Origin: Chrysomallon squamiferum
Lineage: Eukaryota; Mollusca; Gastropoda; Neomphalida; Peltospiridae
Direction: 5' to 3'
DNA: 60,000 bases
Assembly: GCA_012295275.1 (NCBI GenBank)
Contig: CM022667.1
Span: forward strand, 20,940,910-21,000,909
The position numbers and the translations under genes are program-made. This document shows positions 25,281 through 38,487 of the stretch, piece after piece; position 1 is the first letter of the stretch, and each line of letters begins with the position of its first letter. Below the pieces are notes generated by a model. That model saw only the letters and a list, made by a program, of their open reading frames with translations. It ran no database searches and was not told where the DNA came from.

Positions 25281-27913
25281 GTAGGGTTTGTTGTTGAGTA
25301 TGTCATGTTTTGTTTTGTTTTCAGTGCCGACTTCTGCTTAAAGATAATTGTTAACACTTTCCAAGTGGCTGATTGAATGATCGCTAACCAGTTGATTAGT
25401 TTGGAATACAGCCAGTATTTTCTATTTCATGGCAATAACAGCTTAACTAAGAATAAGTATTATAATCCAAGTCTTTAAATTAAAAAACGATGTAACAGTT
25501 AAGTTCTCTTGAAAAATAATAATTTTAAGATTATAAATTGAAAATAAACAGATTAAGAAATTCCACTCTATTGCAGATAATTGACATTATAAATATCCTT
25601 AAAAGATTAAGTTCACGGAAGAATGAACCGACTTACTATTTTCTTTGAATTCAACGTGTATGTATTTAAAAATTATGATTTTCAGTGATCTGTTACAAAT
25701 AAAAATGTAGTTTTCTGCTATCAGGGCGTTTGACACACATAAAGGTGAACACGTTCTGTATGGTTTTTATCAAAATAATGATTGCCAGGCTTGCAGATTT
25801 GGATTAGATACGATAATAATAAAATTGCACCCTCTCCCCAATATATCGACAAAATTAAATTCGCAATATGACTTTAAATGGCATTGTTGGAAATATGTTA
25901 AGCTTTTAATTTTTTATTAGAACACATATTTTTCTGTGATTTTCATCGAAAGTATTATAAATCTGATGCCGAAGTGATCGATTTTAGACTATTCTTATTA
26001 GCCATTTTAATTTTTTTGTTTTGTTTGTTACTTTGAAGTGTCGGAAAAATATCAGCGCAGTCGTGTTCAGTTTTTTATTTTAAAACGCAATACAATATTA
26101 AATATTATAACAAAAATAAAATTGAGCCTGAACACGAATGCCTGTCATAATTAAGTCAAAATATGATTTTATTTATTTATTTAAGTTTTATATATGTGTA
26201 TATGTAAATTTTCAACAAAGGGACATAACTAAGTCATGCGATCAAGGCAGCAGCAGTTACTATTATCAATAATTTTACACGTGGAATGGAAGATTTTCTG
26301 ATTTATCCAAGATTTATTTTTAATTTTCTATTTTTTTTCTTTTTTTTTTTTTTTTTTTTTGGCAATTTGATGTTTTAAATTGTCGATGACTACTTTTTCT
26401 TAACTTTAATTTTGCACAATATTGTCAGTTTTAGGACAAATGTAAGCAAATTACATTTCGCTTTCCTACTGTAACGGGGAACAAGTTACCAGTAGATTTA
26501 CATTGTAAGCTGTTAAAAACCGGATAAATGAATAGCATATCATGAATATTCCTTATTTTATATTTCGTATTTGTTTTTACAGTTAAAACGATTCATTATC
26601 TGCTAAAACCGAGCTAATTATATTTACAAAATATATCGTGTGATTTAGTGGCGTGACAAGGTTTGTCGCGCTAACCGTGTGTGACAAGGTCCAAGCTTGT
26701 AGATTATTTTTATTTTTAAATTCAAAAACTAAATTTCATTAATACTTAAAATATAATTAAAAATAATAAAATCAGTTATATTTATTTAATATCGTTTATT
26801 AGATATATCCAATGTGTGTATGTATATAATAATATTTATAATCATAATAATAATAATTATTTTTATTTTCATTATTTTATATTATTATTTTTTTTTTGAA
26901 ATCAGTTCTGTTACTATGATTGGTATTAGTTTATTTATACATTTCAATAGACAGAACAAGTTTTGAATTTAATTCTGAGGAGGGTCTTTTAAAATGTACA
27001 GAAAATATTCCTAAAATGTTTTGCTACTGAAAAAACATGAAATAAATAGATCTTTTGTTACATTACATATCATACTCTTAATTTTACTAAAATGCTTGTT
27101 TAAGACAATATGTATGTGCTTTCAACTATACATGCATCCTCATTTTGGCCTCATTACTGGCATTTATTGTATTTTTGAACTTGTGTTCTGATGATAAAGA
27201 AAACTTTTGTTTTCATCAAGATGAAACATTTTCCTGTGTGTCTTGTTGAAAGTCTGCTGAACACCTGGTTTGGGTGAAGAAATAGCATTGACTGCTGCTA
27301 GTTCACCACACCTCATTGTCATGTGATCGTTTCTTATGAAAACACTTAAAACCCTGCACAAAACAGCAACAGAATGTCCAAGACACCAAAAAGCTACTTC
27401 ATACTCTAAGGAACAGGTTTGTCCTAAAAAATTCAAACTGTTTGAACTCATACACAATAGATCAAGCTTTAACTATTTGTAACCAAGTTAGAAATGTAAT
27501 TAAAAGTAAAAAAAATAAAAAATAAAAATAAATATAAATATAAATGATTATACCTGAATAGTTAATATTTTTATTACGTATTGTTTTTTTAATATCACCC
27601 AGTTTTAGTTATTCAGCCACAATACCCAGTATTTTAAAGACTGAAAATATATACTGAAAATCTTGTCAATTTTGCCCATGAACTAATGGGTTAAATTTCT
27701 ATGTGGAAGTTCAGGTGTCAAAGGGACAAATTTTAATGATAAATCAATTCAAAACATATGTATATTTTTATTTAGATAATTTTTTGGATTAAAAACTTTA
27801 GTATGGACTCAGTCTATTTGAACAATTTCCTTCAGCTTGCCCAATGTTATAAGTTTATGAACATAATGGAAGCCAAACCTAACTACTACTTTATGAAAAA
27901 AGAACAAAAAGAA

Positions 27914-27968
<55 letters not shown>

Positions 27969-27971
27969 TAA

Positions 27972-28007
<36 letters not shown>

Positions 28008-28010
28008 AGT
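27914..28010. repeat. (AAT)n/(AAAT)n microsatellite
   Basis: AAT units changing to AAAT units. The poly-Leu/Tyr minus-strand frame over it is not a gene. Confidence 0.93.
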
Positions 28011-28309
28011 AATTTAAAGAACATCTGTCACAGCTATTCTAATTTGTTGTTTTCAGAACATAAATGGACATTAATTGAATATATGTGTATCAGTCCTTTA
28101 ACAAACTGGTTCCACCAGCATTGCTAACTTCCATAATATCATTTCAGACTTCTCTGCTGATTAAACATATTATTATAATGATTATAAATAAATAAAGTTA
28201 AAAAAAATCAACAACCGAAACAACTCTGCTTAGCAATATTATTTATTATCATGCTAGATTTTTAACAAGCACTGGCACAAAAAATTGCAACAGTTAGCAC
28301 ATAACCTGA

Positions 28310-28680
28310 GGATACAGATATGAAGTAGCAACAAAAACTGAAAGAATTCCTTCAGAGCATACAACTTGAGGCTAATGAAGCAGTATTGTGCCTGAATGAG
28401 TTCCTTCAAATCATGTGATCTGAGAAGGTAAACATAATGTAGCAAAATGACCTGAATGAATTCTTCCAGATCATGTGACCTGAGAAGCAAACATAAAGTA
28501 GTAACAGATCACATGATTTGAGAGGGCATATTGAAGTAGCAATGTGATCTGAATGAATTCTTTCAGAATACGACCTGAGAATGTGATATACAAAAAGCAA
28601 GAGAAGCTAAAAATTAACTCTTTAGAGCAATATGATCAGAACAAAACACAGCAGGTGTCCTGAGAGAGCATATAGAATAC
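28310..28680. repeat. Diverged tandem repeat, unit ~65-75 bp
   Basis: At least five degenerate copies share GAATTC followed by TTCAGA-type sequence, an ATCATGTGA(T/C)CTGAGAA segment, and then CATAAAGTAGCAA-type sequence. The two minus-strand frames here (28254-28490 and 28406-28600) repeat RSHDL-like peptides because they are translations of the repeat. Confidence 0.7.
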
Positions 28681-30879
28681 TAAAATATTTAACAAACATT
28701 GGCACACCTCATCACTGATGAGTCGTTACTACACATTGCAAATTTTTGAAATTATCAGCCATCACATATGCTTTTCCACCCTGAGAAAACTTGACTTTTA
28801 AGTCAAATGCTAAGTAAATTTAAAAAAGTAAAAAAAAAAAAAGAAAAAAAGTGAATCAGTAATAAAAGAAATAAAATTAACCCTCTTTTTCTAACAAAGG
28901 CCATTTTGAATTTTCATACGTAACTGAAAAACAATATATATATATTTTTTAAAAGTGCACTACTCAATGACATGTCCTAACAAATAGATAAAATACTCTT
29001 AAATAAAGAATGTTCTCATAGTGATTTGTTTGTTTTTCTTCTTATAAATTTATTATTAGTGAGTTTTTGTTTTCAGTTTAAAATGTTGATTTTATGAAAT
29101 CAGTTATTCAGACAGTTACATAATAATCTAATGTGTTGATACCATTTACACTTCATTTCAACCACTAAATGTTTCCATTACTTTCTGTTCACAACACTTT
29201 GGGTTTACTTTAAGACACTGCATACTGATGTTAATTTTACAATAACCTTATTTTCCTTATTTAATGAAATAATTTCTTTGAAATTCTTCAATAATAGAAC
29301 ATTTATTGATATTTAGATTATAATAAAAGATTAAGAAAAAAAGTTTTGTTTATATATATATATTTAAAAAGTCTTAAAACATTCACTGGCATTAGAGAGA
29401 CTGGTGCTAAGCACATTTTCTCTGTATTTGTATGGCAAACCATAAAATGAGCTTTTTTTAATGTCAAAATGGCTGTGCCAAATTTCAGTAACTCGGAATA
29501 AAGTAACATCACAAATACAATTTCTACAAAAAAAGATAAAAGAAGAAGTAAAAAAAAAGCACCCAATTCACAAGAGCAAAAGAGGATTTAAATGTTTGAT
29601 GTTCACTAAGAGCCTGGTTGCTATTACTTTAAACACAGTTTTCTAACTGTAGTTGCCAAATATATAAACAAATTTATTTATGCCTGCATTATATAAAAGG
29701 AGAAATAATATTTCAAAATACACAAGTGAATAATTTATCACTATTATCAATAAGTCAAAATGAATCATGCACATAACAAAAATCACCAGGAACGTTATTT
29801 TATAAAATAATTCTTAATCTGCTGTAGATAATCCGATAAGCAAAATAACATTAACAAAAAAAAAAAAAAAAAAAATAATAATAATAATAAAACTGAAAGA
29901 TATCCAACCAATTTTTATTTTTTTTATTAATTTATTGTTTTAAAAGTATACCATGCCACGAATGGATGAAAAACACTAACTATAATTGTAATACTATGAA
30001 TACTCTTGTAGTGGATTAGAAGGTTATAATGGACTTTGTACAAAAGGAATACTCGTCTCAGTCAAAAAAATTAAAATAAAGGAAATGACCTTAGCAGTAA
30101 CAGTTTTTAGTCTGTCTTAAGTTTTACAATTTAAAAAAATACTTAATGTTTTGGGGGTTATTTAATCATATCAGATCTAAACAGCTATAATTTCATGAAT
30201 TAAATCAACTACCTTTAAATCAGTTTAATATATATATATATATATATTAGTTTTAATTTTAAAAAATTAAAAAACAGAAAAACAAACAAAAAAATGGCAC
30301 AGTGTTAATCCAATTTCATTGTTTCAGTTACATTTTATTTTCACCTACAGCTAAAAGGTGCGACAGAAGAGAATGCCAGGATGAAATGCAGTTTGCACCC
30401 ATTCATATTTCCCATCCAGCTTCACAAACTGCATGTATAAAACACTTCTTATGATAAATCAATAAAAAAAATTCCTGTGGTCTCTCTAATAATAAATAAA
30501 AATAAATTCAAAAACATATTTGATACTCAGTAACTGTTATTGTTAAAATGTATTAAATAACCATTCACATAATTATATCTGTAACAAATAACAATGACAA
30601 TCTGATATCAAACTAATATCCGTAATGTAATTAGTAACTGAGCAGCTGCAAACATATCAAAAGTTATTTCCTGTGTTTTTGTTGTACATCTGGAAAACCT
30701 ATAGAAAAATTTATGTTATTAACAAATAATGTACAAAATCCATTACACCTCATAAAAATTGATACCTGTATGAAAAACCAAATAGAAATAATTGTACATT
30801 AATTTTATGAAGTTAATATAAAATATAAATGTAAATACAATTGATCTGGCTTGTTCAACAGTGAATACAGATGACATAA

Positions 30880-30912
<33 letters not shown>

Positions 30913-31180
30913 TATTGAATAAAATTTATGATCTAATCTTGTCTAATTTATTGTTATCAAACGGACAAACAAGCTTCATTATTACATTTTAAATATCCAA
31001 AAAATGTAATGCATAAAAAGCAAATGCATGTACTGTGCAAATGAAAACTAGTTAGAGCTATTAGGGTAAAGGTAATGGTTTTAAAATGTTGTTGTAAAGC
31101 AGATAAAAAGCTGCCCTATACAGTAGAAAAAGTCAATGCATTATTACGTCAGGTAGAAACACCAATAAGCGGAGCTGTAA
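28681..31180. other. No supported gene; possible distal TRIM71 3' UTR or intergenic
   Basis: AT-rich with homopolymer runs near 28830 and 29860 and (AAT)n near 30883. It lies downstream (minus sense) of TRIM71, and where the transcript ends cannot be read from sequence alone. Open frames at 29318-29646 are short and unrecognised. Confidence 0.35.
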
Positions 31181-31184
31181 CTGT

Positions 31185-31192
31185 TGAGGTAG
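31185..31192 (-). promoter_or_regulatory. let-7 seed match (distal) downstream of TRIM71
   Basis: The plus strand reads TGAGGTAG and continues TATTGTGA. The minus-sense transcript would therefore carry CTACCTCA, a full 8-mer let-7 site with extra pairing just beyond the seed. It lies about 4.9 kb after the TRIM71 stop, so it is relevant only if the 3' UTR is long. Confidence 0.5.
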
Positions 31193-31337
31193 TATTGTGA
31201 CGAGGCAAAAGCCACACACATGTACATGATGTGAAGCAAAACAAAAATATATATATATATATATATATTCTTATAAGGTTTTAAACCTTAACTTCTATAA
31301 GCTGTGTATCTGCAATCACTGAAATTGTCTTACAATT

Positions 31338-31467
<130 letters not shown>

Positions 31468-33573
31468 AGAAAGTAACAACTACAAAGTTACACTAATTCA
31501 ACAATAACAGGATTGACAATTTATGATAAAATGTAAATCATAAAAAATTCAGATAATTATCACCTACATCTTCCACAGATAAATCTAATGCATACAAAAC
31601 AGCAAACTGTGAAGTTCATATATTAGTGTACTTTATAATGTACTTTATAAGTGAAACTTCAGATTCAAAACTGATGTTTTTCATACTTAATAATAAAGTA
31701 AAACTTTGACATATAGGATAGCGTTAAAACATTTTCATATTTACTTCTGATTTTTAAAATCACCTTATCTTTAATATGTAAATTTTTCACAGTGTGCATA
31801 TACATTATGATTCAAACCTTTTCAAAAGGTTTTAGTTTTACACAGATTAAAATACTGAAAGTAGCTGAAGCAGAAAATGCTCAATGTATGCTGTTATTGT
31901 ATCATTTGTTTCCTTACAAGCCTGAATTCTGGTTTACATAAAGCCTTTACAAACTGCATGAACCATGATTTCATTCATTTACACAACAAATTTGAAATTA
32001 GAGAATGTTTATTTAATACAATTAGATTTTATATAAATAAATAAATAAATAATAGTAAAAATAACAATAACAAAACAATAATAAAATAATATATATTCTT
32101 TACAGGTTAATAAAATTTAGAATTTTCAGAAGTATAATCAACTTCTGCACCCCACTCCTCAGTGTGACAAAAACATCTCATATAGCTTTCAGAGGAATTT
32201 CAAATTTCACTGGAACACCAGAATGCACCACCTATATGTCTAAACATGAAATATTTTACAATAAAAGCCTACACAATCTATGTTTCGTGCTTAGAAGATC
32301 AGCATAAATTATTTAGTGATTATTTCAATAATGCATATTTTTCTACAATGTAAACATAAAAGTATGATATAAAATTTATACATTAAAAACCTTTTGGCCA
32401 ACTAAGAAATAAATAATCAACTTTTAAAACCATGGGGAAGAAAGAGAGAGAAAGAGAGAGAGAAAAATGTAAACCAAAAACATGAAATGTACACTAATTA
32501 ACACCAGAAATCTAAATACAATATACATTTTTGCAGAAATCAAAATAAAATATACATTTTTGCAGAAATCTAAATTCATAATGCATTTGTTAATTATCAA
32601 CAGAAAAAAAAAAAAAAGTATAATAGCTGCAAAACTTTTATTAAAAACAAACTGGGTTGCATGGATTTTCCTTCAGGCACATTCCTAACAACTATGTAGT
32701 CATTGGTTTTTTTATAATGTGAAAAATTTCTGGTTTATTTTTATAAGTTATGATAAATTATAAAGTAAAACAGTATTGTATTACATGTTTAGTTTAAATT
32801 TACTTTAGTGGTTAGAAGTGGCATGCAGATCAGTACCTCACTGATATATGTATGTATGTATGTGTGTGTATGTAATATAACATTTTTTTTTTTTTTAAAC
32901 AAAAAGATACATGGAAAGTAAAAGACTTACACCATATTATTATAACTTCAAACTTTTTTTAAGCACAAAAACGTCTGTGTATAAAATTATATATTTATAT
33001 CACACATAAAAGGTTCCTTTAAGTCTGTAGAAAACAAAAACTTTTATGGACAGCTATCATGTTGTCCGCACACAAGTTTAATGTACAAATTATTTAACAA
33101 GAGAAAAGAAACATCTGATAAAGTAATATAACTACTTTAAAATCTGTTAATCAATGTTTGTTTTCCGTTTCTGAAGCAAAGAACAATCAACGTTATTTCT
33201 TTTTACTTATACATTAATAACAATATAATAATATTTAGTCTTGCTTTTTAAGGATAATAATTCTTTTATTCTTATTAGTCAGAATAGAATTTCAAAAAGA
33301 AAAACTATTTTATATGTTTAAAAATAGATCATGACAGTTTTATAACTTGACATTTCAAAGCTTTTTTAAAGCTTTTTCAATAGTTTTTTGGAAGTGTTAA
33401 GACAACTTTATTATTGATATTATGAGCATACTTTGTGATATGCACACAGTACTTCAGTTATCACTTAAAAATGCAGTCAGCATATGAAAAAAAAGGTGAT
33501 TACAAGTGCTTGAACTATACAAATAATCAGTTTGAAAGCTTATTCAATACTGTAACTATTATCATTATAATTG

Positions 33574-33581
33574 TGAGGTAG
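33574..33581 (-). promoter_or_regulatory. let-7 seed match (middle) in TRIM71 3' flank
   Basis: Plus strand TGAGGTAG gives CTACCTCA in the minus-sense transcript, about 2.55 kb after the TRIM71 stop. It is an 8-mer seed match with little obvious pairing beyond the seed. Confidence 0.6.
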
Positions 33582-34596
33582 CACAAATAATCACATTAGA
33601 GTATGAGAAACCATTCAACTTTCAAAAAATATATTTAAAAACCAGAAAATTATTATAAACAAAAATATAATTCTAATACTTACACATGAAGTAAAATGCA
33701 AATCTTAAACATTCTTACAATTTCTGCAAGTTTTCCCTGAAGCAGAAAATGTAAGTTGTTTTTGTTGTTTTTAACCACATGACTTTGTTTTGCTCTTTTA
33801 AACTATTTCATTAATCTTTCTGCCTGGAAGCAATAAAAGTGAATTTTCAAATGCATTTGAAAATGTCTTTGCTCACTACAATTTGTTTTCTATTTCTAAT
33901 GTAATTATAGAAATAATTGTGCTACATGTAAGAGAGCTTAAAAATAATAGCAATAATAATAATTAAAAAATTGTAATGGTAAATGAATAAATAAATAAAT
34001 AAAATAATAAAACAAGATTAACAAGAATAATTACCACATGTAATTTTGTTATTTTTATAATTATTGATCTTCAGGTTTTATTATTGATAATAAAAAAAAG
34101 TATACATTTTCATTCACAAGCATTAAACAAATTTAAAATTTAAATTAGGTTAATTTTTGTATATTATGTACCTTTGACAAACATAATAAAAAAAAGCTAC
34201 ATAACTTTTTTGAAATTTAAGCCTAAATCACTTTCAATATGATTCTAGAAACAATACCAAACTTATATTACTTTCTGGAATATAACTAAAGCAAGAATGT
34301 ACATTAAAGCATTGTAAACTAATACATGTTTCAAAAACTTTTCCCTAAATCATGAACATATATTAGTACAAAATTAAACACAACAATGAATAATTCTGAT
34401 GAGTCACAATTATATAAGCCGTGTTTCTAATGCAATTTTTTCTTTTACTTATGAGGCTATCTAAATAAGGATTTGTACTTACAAATAGGCATGAGGCACC
34501 TGCTGCCTGATATTCTGCCTGGCAGATAATAAAAACAAATATTTAAAACAGTTTATAACTGTTGTTGTAACAATAAAACATAAAAACTGGGTCCAG

Positions 34597-34604
34597 TGAG
34601 GTAG
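34597..34604 (-). promoter_or_regulatory. let-7 seed match (proximal) in TRIM71 3' flank
   Basis: Plus strand TGAGGTAG gives CTACCTCA in the minus-sense transcript, about 1.5 kb after the TRIM71 stop codon. let-7 regulation of lin-41/TRIM71 through 3' UTR sites is well established in nematodes and vertebrates. Confidence 0.65.
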
Positions 34605-35861
34605 ACCTTGGTGTGTCTTATATATGTCAGTGAAGGAACATGGTAACTATGTTAAACCCGACCTGCGTGAAATATAAAAATGAGCTAGATTTATTATTAA
34701 TAATAGAAATACAATAATAATAACAATGGCTTCTTTCAGAACCCCACAATTCATCTGTGATAAATATATTTGTATGATTTCTGGTTTCATATTTAATTTA
34801 CCAACTTATACATAAAATAAGATACAGATTATGCTAAAAGCAGTAACATGAATTAAAATGTTTAAACAAAACATATATTTGACAACACGCACTTATAAAC
34901 ACCAGTGTTGAAAAATAATCCTAATAATAGCTCTCTGTCTGTAACAGGTACTAGTATATTAGAAGTTGTACAGTTTTTTTATTGGTTAACATTTAAAACA
35001 TAACATTCAAAATTAGGTTATAGGATGTCTTTGTGGCTTTTCTAAATAACTAAATGGAAATGCTTTTAAAGAAACTTTGGAGAATAATTCATCAGCCAGA
35101 AGTAAAGAGGTATAAAATAACCTGCAGTTTTAAAAATTAACACTTTTTAAATGCCAGAAAGAAAAAAGAAAACTTCATAATAGTTACTACATTTATACCA
35201 TATATGGAAAAATTATTCTACACTCTAATTAAGCTAAGAGAAAAATAGCCATCTTGTAAATAGATGCAGCATAACCCTGCAGAAGCTTTAGCTTAATTGA
35301 ATAAGCTGAACATCATATATTAAAAATGCATTTTAAACTACTGCCAAATAGTCAGTTTTTACTTTTGAAGTATGCTAGTAAAACCGAAATGATGCATATT
35401 CCAAATATGACAGAAGTTTCCCAAAGGTGAAGGGAGATAACAGCTACTGTTACAGAACTGTGACAAACTGAAAAATAAACTACTTTTTGTCACAAAGAAA
35501 TCTTGTTTCAATCCAAATTACTACTGTGTTCTGATTTCTGAACCTGGCTTTAGTCACCTGTCAACCTACATCATGAACAGTGAAAATATTTGAAATATCT
35601 GCATGATTATAATAATGCATTATATGTAGTGTATCTTACTTTTGAATACTTTTAGAAAGATAAATATTTTTGTCATTTTGCAGTTAAAAATTAATTTTCA
35701 TCATGTATTATACCTATTTTTAATCTATTTATTCATGATGCAATTTGATGTGTTTAGGCAAGGAATGAAATCAAAACAAAATAGTTTACAACAGAAAAAT
35801 GTACATTATGCCTGTGACAGTAAAATATTTTGCAGTTATGTAGACACATACAGACAAAAAT

Positions 35862-35863
<2 letters not shown>

Positions 35864-35911
<48 letters not shown>
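35864..35911 (-). repeat. T48 homopolymer (poly-A in TRIM71 sense)
   Basis: An uninterrupted run of 48 T on the plus strand, which is A48 in the sense of TRIM71, starting about 225 nt after its stop codon. It is either a simple repeat within the 3' UTR or the fossil tail of a retrocopied transcript. No AATAAA sits at the usual 10-30 nt before it; the nearest TTTATT (plus strand) is at 36021-36026. Confidence 0.9.
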
Positions 35912-35916
<5 letters not shown>

Positions 35917-35963
35917 AACCCATGTAACACAGGTGTAGATTCTAATTTTTTATGTAGAAATTA

Positions 35964-35971
35964 TCCCTGAG
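35964..35971 (-). promoter_or_regulatory. miR-125/lin-4 seed match in TRIM71 3' flank
   Basis: The plus strand TCCCTGAG equals the first eight bases of lin-4/miR-125, so the transcript carries CTCAGGGA about 165 nt after the stop. A weaker 7-mer (TCCCTGA) occurs at 33734-33740. miR-125 and let-7 co-target LIN-41/TRIM71 in other animals. Confidence 0.55.
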
Positions 35972-36135
35972 CTGACACAATAGATAAGCCTTTGGCTCCA
36001 CAATAACAATTTTTTTAAAATTTATTATTATTTTGAATTTAAATAAACCTGAGATGCAGTAAGCTTGCCTGAGCACAATGGATAAAAAGCTGACCTGAAA
36101 CAATCGCAATGGCTACTTGTCTTCACATAACATTC

Positions 36136-38487
36136 TTAAAATACTTGGACACGATTGTTTCCAAAATCAACAACAATAATCAAACCATCTGGTGACACAC
36201 AGATCCCAGATGGACGATCCATCTGACCAGGATTTGAACCAGGTGAACCAAATTTACACAAGAAATTTCCATTTGGCTGGAATACTTGTATCCGATGATT
36301 GCGAGAATCAGCAACAATTATGTTTCCTTCTTGGTCGACAGCAACACCTTGAGGTCTGAGAAACTGTCCATTACCGCTCCCTTCTGTTCCCAGAAACCTT
36401 GCTGACTGAAAATCTGAATGAATGACAAGCAGCCGATGATTGTTGAAATCTGTAACAACGATGTGACCATCATGATTGAAACAAACACCACGAGGTGAAT
36501 CAAAATGCTTCCAAAGAGGACCTTCAAACCCGTATTTGTTGATGAACTGCCCTTCTGAAGTAAACAGCTGTACTCTATGATTGCGAGTATCAGACACCAG
36601 AATTCTTCCTTCAGAACTAATAGCCACATCCCAGGGATAATTGAACTGTGCATTCTTGTTGCCCTTCTCACCAAACTTCAACAGAAAGGTACCTTCAAAA
36701 CTGAAGAGCTGCACTCGATGATTATCTTTATCAGCAACAACTACTCGTCCTTGATGGTCAATGGCCACTCCAGCTGGTCGATCAAACTGACCATTCCTTG
36801 ATCCTGGAGATCCAAATTTGTGTCTAAAAGACCCATCAGGATTAAAGACTTGAATTCGATTGTTACTTCGATCTGCTACAAATATGTGTCCTTCCTTATC
36901 ACAGCATACTCCCCATGGTCGACAGAGTTTTCCAAGAGCATCCCCTTCACCACCAAACTGGAAGATCAACTGGCCAATAGATGAATAATTTCGGCCACTG
37001 CGAACATTAACCATAAATGGACTGTCGTGGATGTGTTTACCTCGAACAGTTATAGAGATGATATGCTGACCTTCTGTTTGTGGTCGGTAAGTTGCTGTGT
37101 ACGTCCCATTCTGACGATCTATGATTTCTGAGCGATAGAGAGCTCCTTCTGGACTCTGAATTATGATTTCAAGTGGGTCACCTCCTACTACACGTGGTTC
37201 ACCATGGTGATCTTTTACATGTACCATGAACATGGTCAGCTTTCCTTTTAGTGCACGTTTCAATCCTTCTCCTGTAGCAATACAGTTTGGTGCATAGGCA
37301 CTGCTGCTAATAAAACCCATCTTGCTAATAGCATTGTAAAGAGCCATATCTGGTGGTGTAAATAAAATGTCATCATCTTCATGAGGTTGAAGATGTCCTC
37401 GAAGCTGCCTCAAATTCTGAATTTCATCTACCATGCGATCTCTGGTTTTTAAAATATCAATGTCAGTACCCGTATTTATTAACACTTCAACTTCTTCAAC
37501 AGCCTGGTTCAGCTTTAAAAGTCCTTGTTTCAGTTCATCGACCTGAATGTGTAGAGACTTCCCCTTAACTTGACGAATCTTTTCCACACGTCGCAGCAAG
37601 TCACGCTCGCGTTCTTCTAATGATGCCATGTATCTCCGTGTTACGTTTCGCACTTCAGACATCACTGCTTGTGAACGTATTTCTACCCTTTCTGCCATTC
37701 CCTGAGTTAGGCTGATGCTCTCTTCCAAAGTTTTAATGCCAGTTTTTGCATCAGCAAGTAATTTTAGTGTAACATGTTTGGAATTTTCAATAGCATCTTG
37801 AAGGTAAATGAAATTATGTCCTATGTGTTCTGACATTGTACATTCCCTGCAAATAGCCTGAGAACAAGTGTCACAAAATAAACGCAGAATTTCATTTGCA
37901 TGTCTTTCACAAAAACTCTGAGATCGATCAGCATAAATATTTGGTGACTGGACTGCATGAAATGGTGGAGAAAACTGCAAAATGTTCAGACGCTCTATAT
38001 GATGATCTTTCGTCAGTCGAACACGCTGATGTGCCTTAACACAATTGTCACAGAGAAAATCATTGCATGTTTTACACAATGATGATGCATTGCTACCTTC
38101 ATCACAAGAGCTGCACCAGTGAGTTACACCACTACTGTTCTGTCCAACACCATTTCTCCTCTCAATTTTGCCATTTTCAAAATCATCATCTGGTGAAACC
38201 ATTACATCTATTATATTATTAATAAAGAAATTAGATGGCAGGCTTTCCACACCTCCGGAATTTAATGGAAATTTTTGGTGGCAAGTCGGACAACGTAAAG
38301 TCAACTTTCCGCAAGGGCCTGGTCCGTGGGGGAGTGGCTCACCAGAACTATCTCTCAGTTCTTCTTCTAAACATTTCAAACAAAATGTATGCAGGCAGGG
38401 AAGAACTCTTGGATCTATATATCTGTTAAGACACAGTGGACATGACAGCTGCTCACCGAACGAGTCGGAAAATGCGGCGGCAGCCAT
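36136..38487 (-). CDS. TRIM71: TRIM71/LIN-41 RING-Bbox-filamin-NHL protein (783 aa)
   Basis: This encodes a TRIM-NHL protein, in other animals an E3 ubiquitin ligase and RNA-binding repressor of developmental timing and stem-cell differentiation. Domains are collinear with the family. RING is at residues 16-69 (CPLC, CLHTFC, CPTC). B-box 1 is at about 122-165, with the TRIM71-type [12 protein letters not shown] at 155-166, and B-box 2 at about 190-231. A coiled coil covers about 240-365 and a filamin/ABP280 domain about 400-496. Six NHL repeats run from about 515 to 783, ending [15 protein letters not shown] as in TRIM71. The length is slightly below the human protein (868 aa, from memory). 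The start is the first Met of the open frame, just before the RING. The whole CDS is a single exon with no frameshift and with all zinc ligands present, whereas vertebrate TRIM71 genes contain introns. TRIM2/TRIM3 and Drosophila wech are relatives; the B-box 1 and C-terminal signatures favour TRIM71/LIN-41. Confidence 0.95.
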   Translation of the reverse strand: MAAAAFSDSFGEQLSCPLCLNRYIDPRVLPCLHTFCLKCLEEELRDSSGEPLPHGPGPCGKLTLRCPTCHQKFPLNSGGVESLPSNFFINNIIDVMVSPDDDFENGKIERRNGVGQNSSGVTHWCSSCDEGSNASSLCKTCNDFLCDNCVKAHQRVRLTKDHHIERLNILQFSPPFHAVQSPNIYADRSQSFCERHANEILRLFCDTCSQAICRECTMSEHIGHNFIYLQDAIENSKHVTLKLLADAKTGIKTLEESISLTQGMAERVEIRSQAVMSEVRNVTRRYMASLEERERDLLRRVEKIRQVKGKSLHIQVDELKQGLLKLNQAVEEVEVLINTGTDIDILKTRDRMVDEIQNLRQLRGHLQPHEDDDILFTPPDMALYNAISKMGFISSSAYAPNCIATGEGLKRALKGKLTMFMVHVKDHHGEPRVVGGDPLEIIIQSPEGALYRSEIIDRQNGTYTATYRPQTEGQHIISITVRGKHIHDSPFMVNVRSGRNYSSIGQLIFQFGGEGDALGKLCRPWGVCCDKEGHIFVADRSNNRIQVFNPDGSFRHKFGSPGSRNGQFDRPAGVAIDHQGRVVVADKDNHRVQLFSFEGTFLLKFGEKGNKNAQFNYPWDVAISSEGRILVSDTRNHRVQLFTSEGQFINKYGFEGPLWKHFDSPRGVCFNHDGHIVVTDFNNHRLLVIHSDFQSARFLGTEGSGNGQFLRPQGVAVDQEGNIIVADSRNHRIQVFQPNGNFLCKFGSPGSNPGQMDRPSGICVSPDGLIIVVDFGNNRVQVF

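Larger units (their letters stand above)
23004..27900. other. Intergenic, no supported gene
   Basis: AT-rich DNA with a palindromic AAT/ATT array (23612-23697), a TACTAC-rich stretch (24180-24310), a possible small transposon end (24594-24672) and a CpG-containing patch (24980-25280). Open frames of 60-100 codons here (for example minus 25076-25264 and 27164-27457) have no recognisable similarity or splice context. Confidence 0.5.

Noticed and set aside
27164-27457. 97-codon minus-strand frame (MCMSSNSLNFLGQTC...)
   Set aside because: The composition is a little less AT-rich, so it may be an old repeat, but nothing identifies it as a gene.
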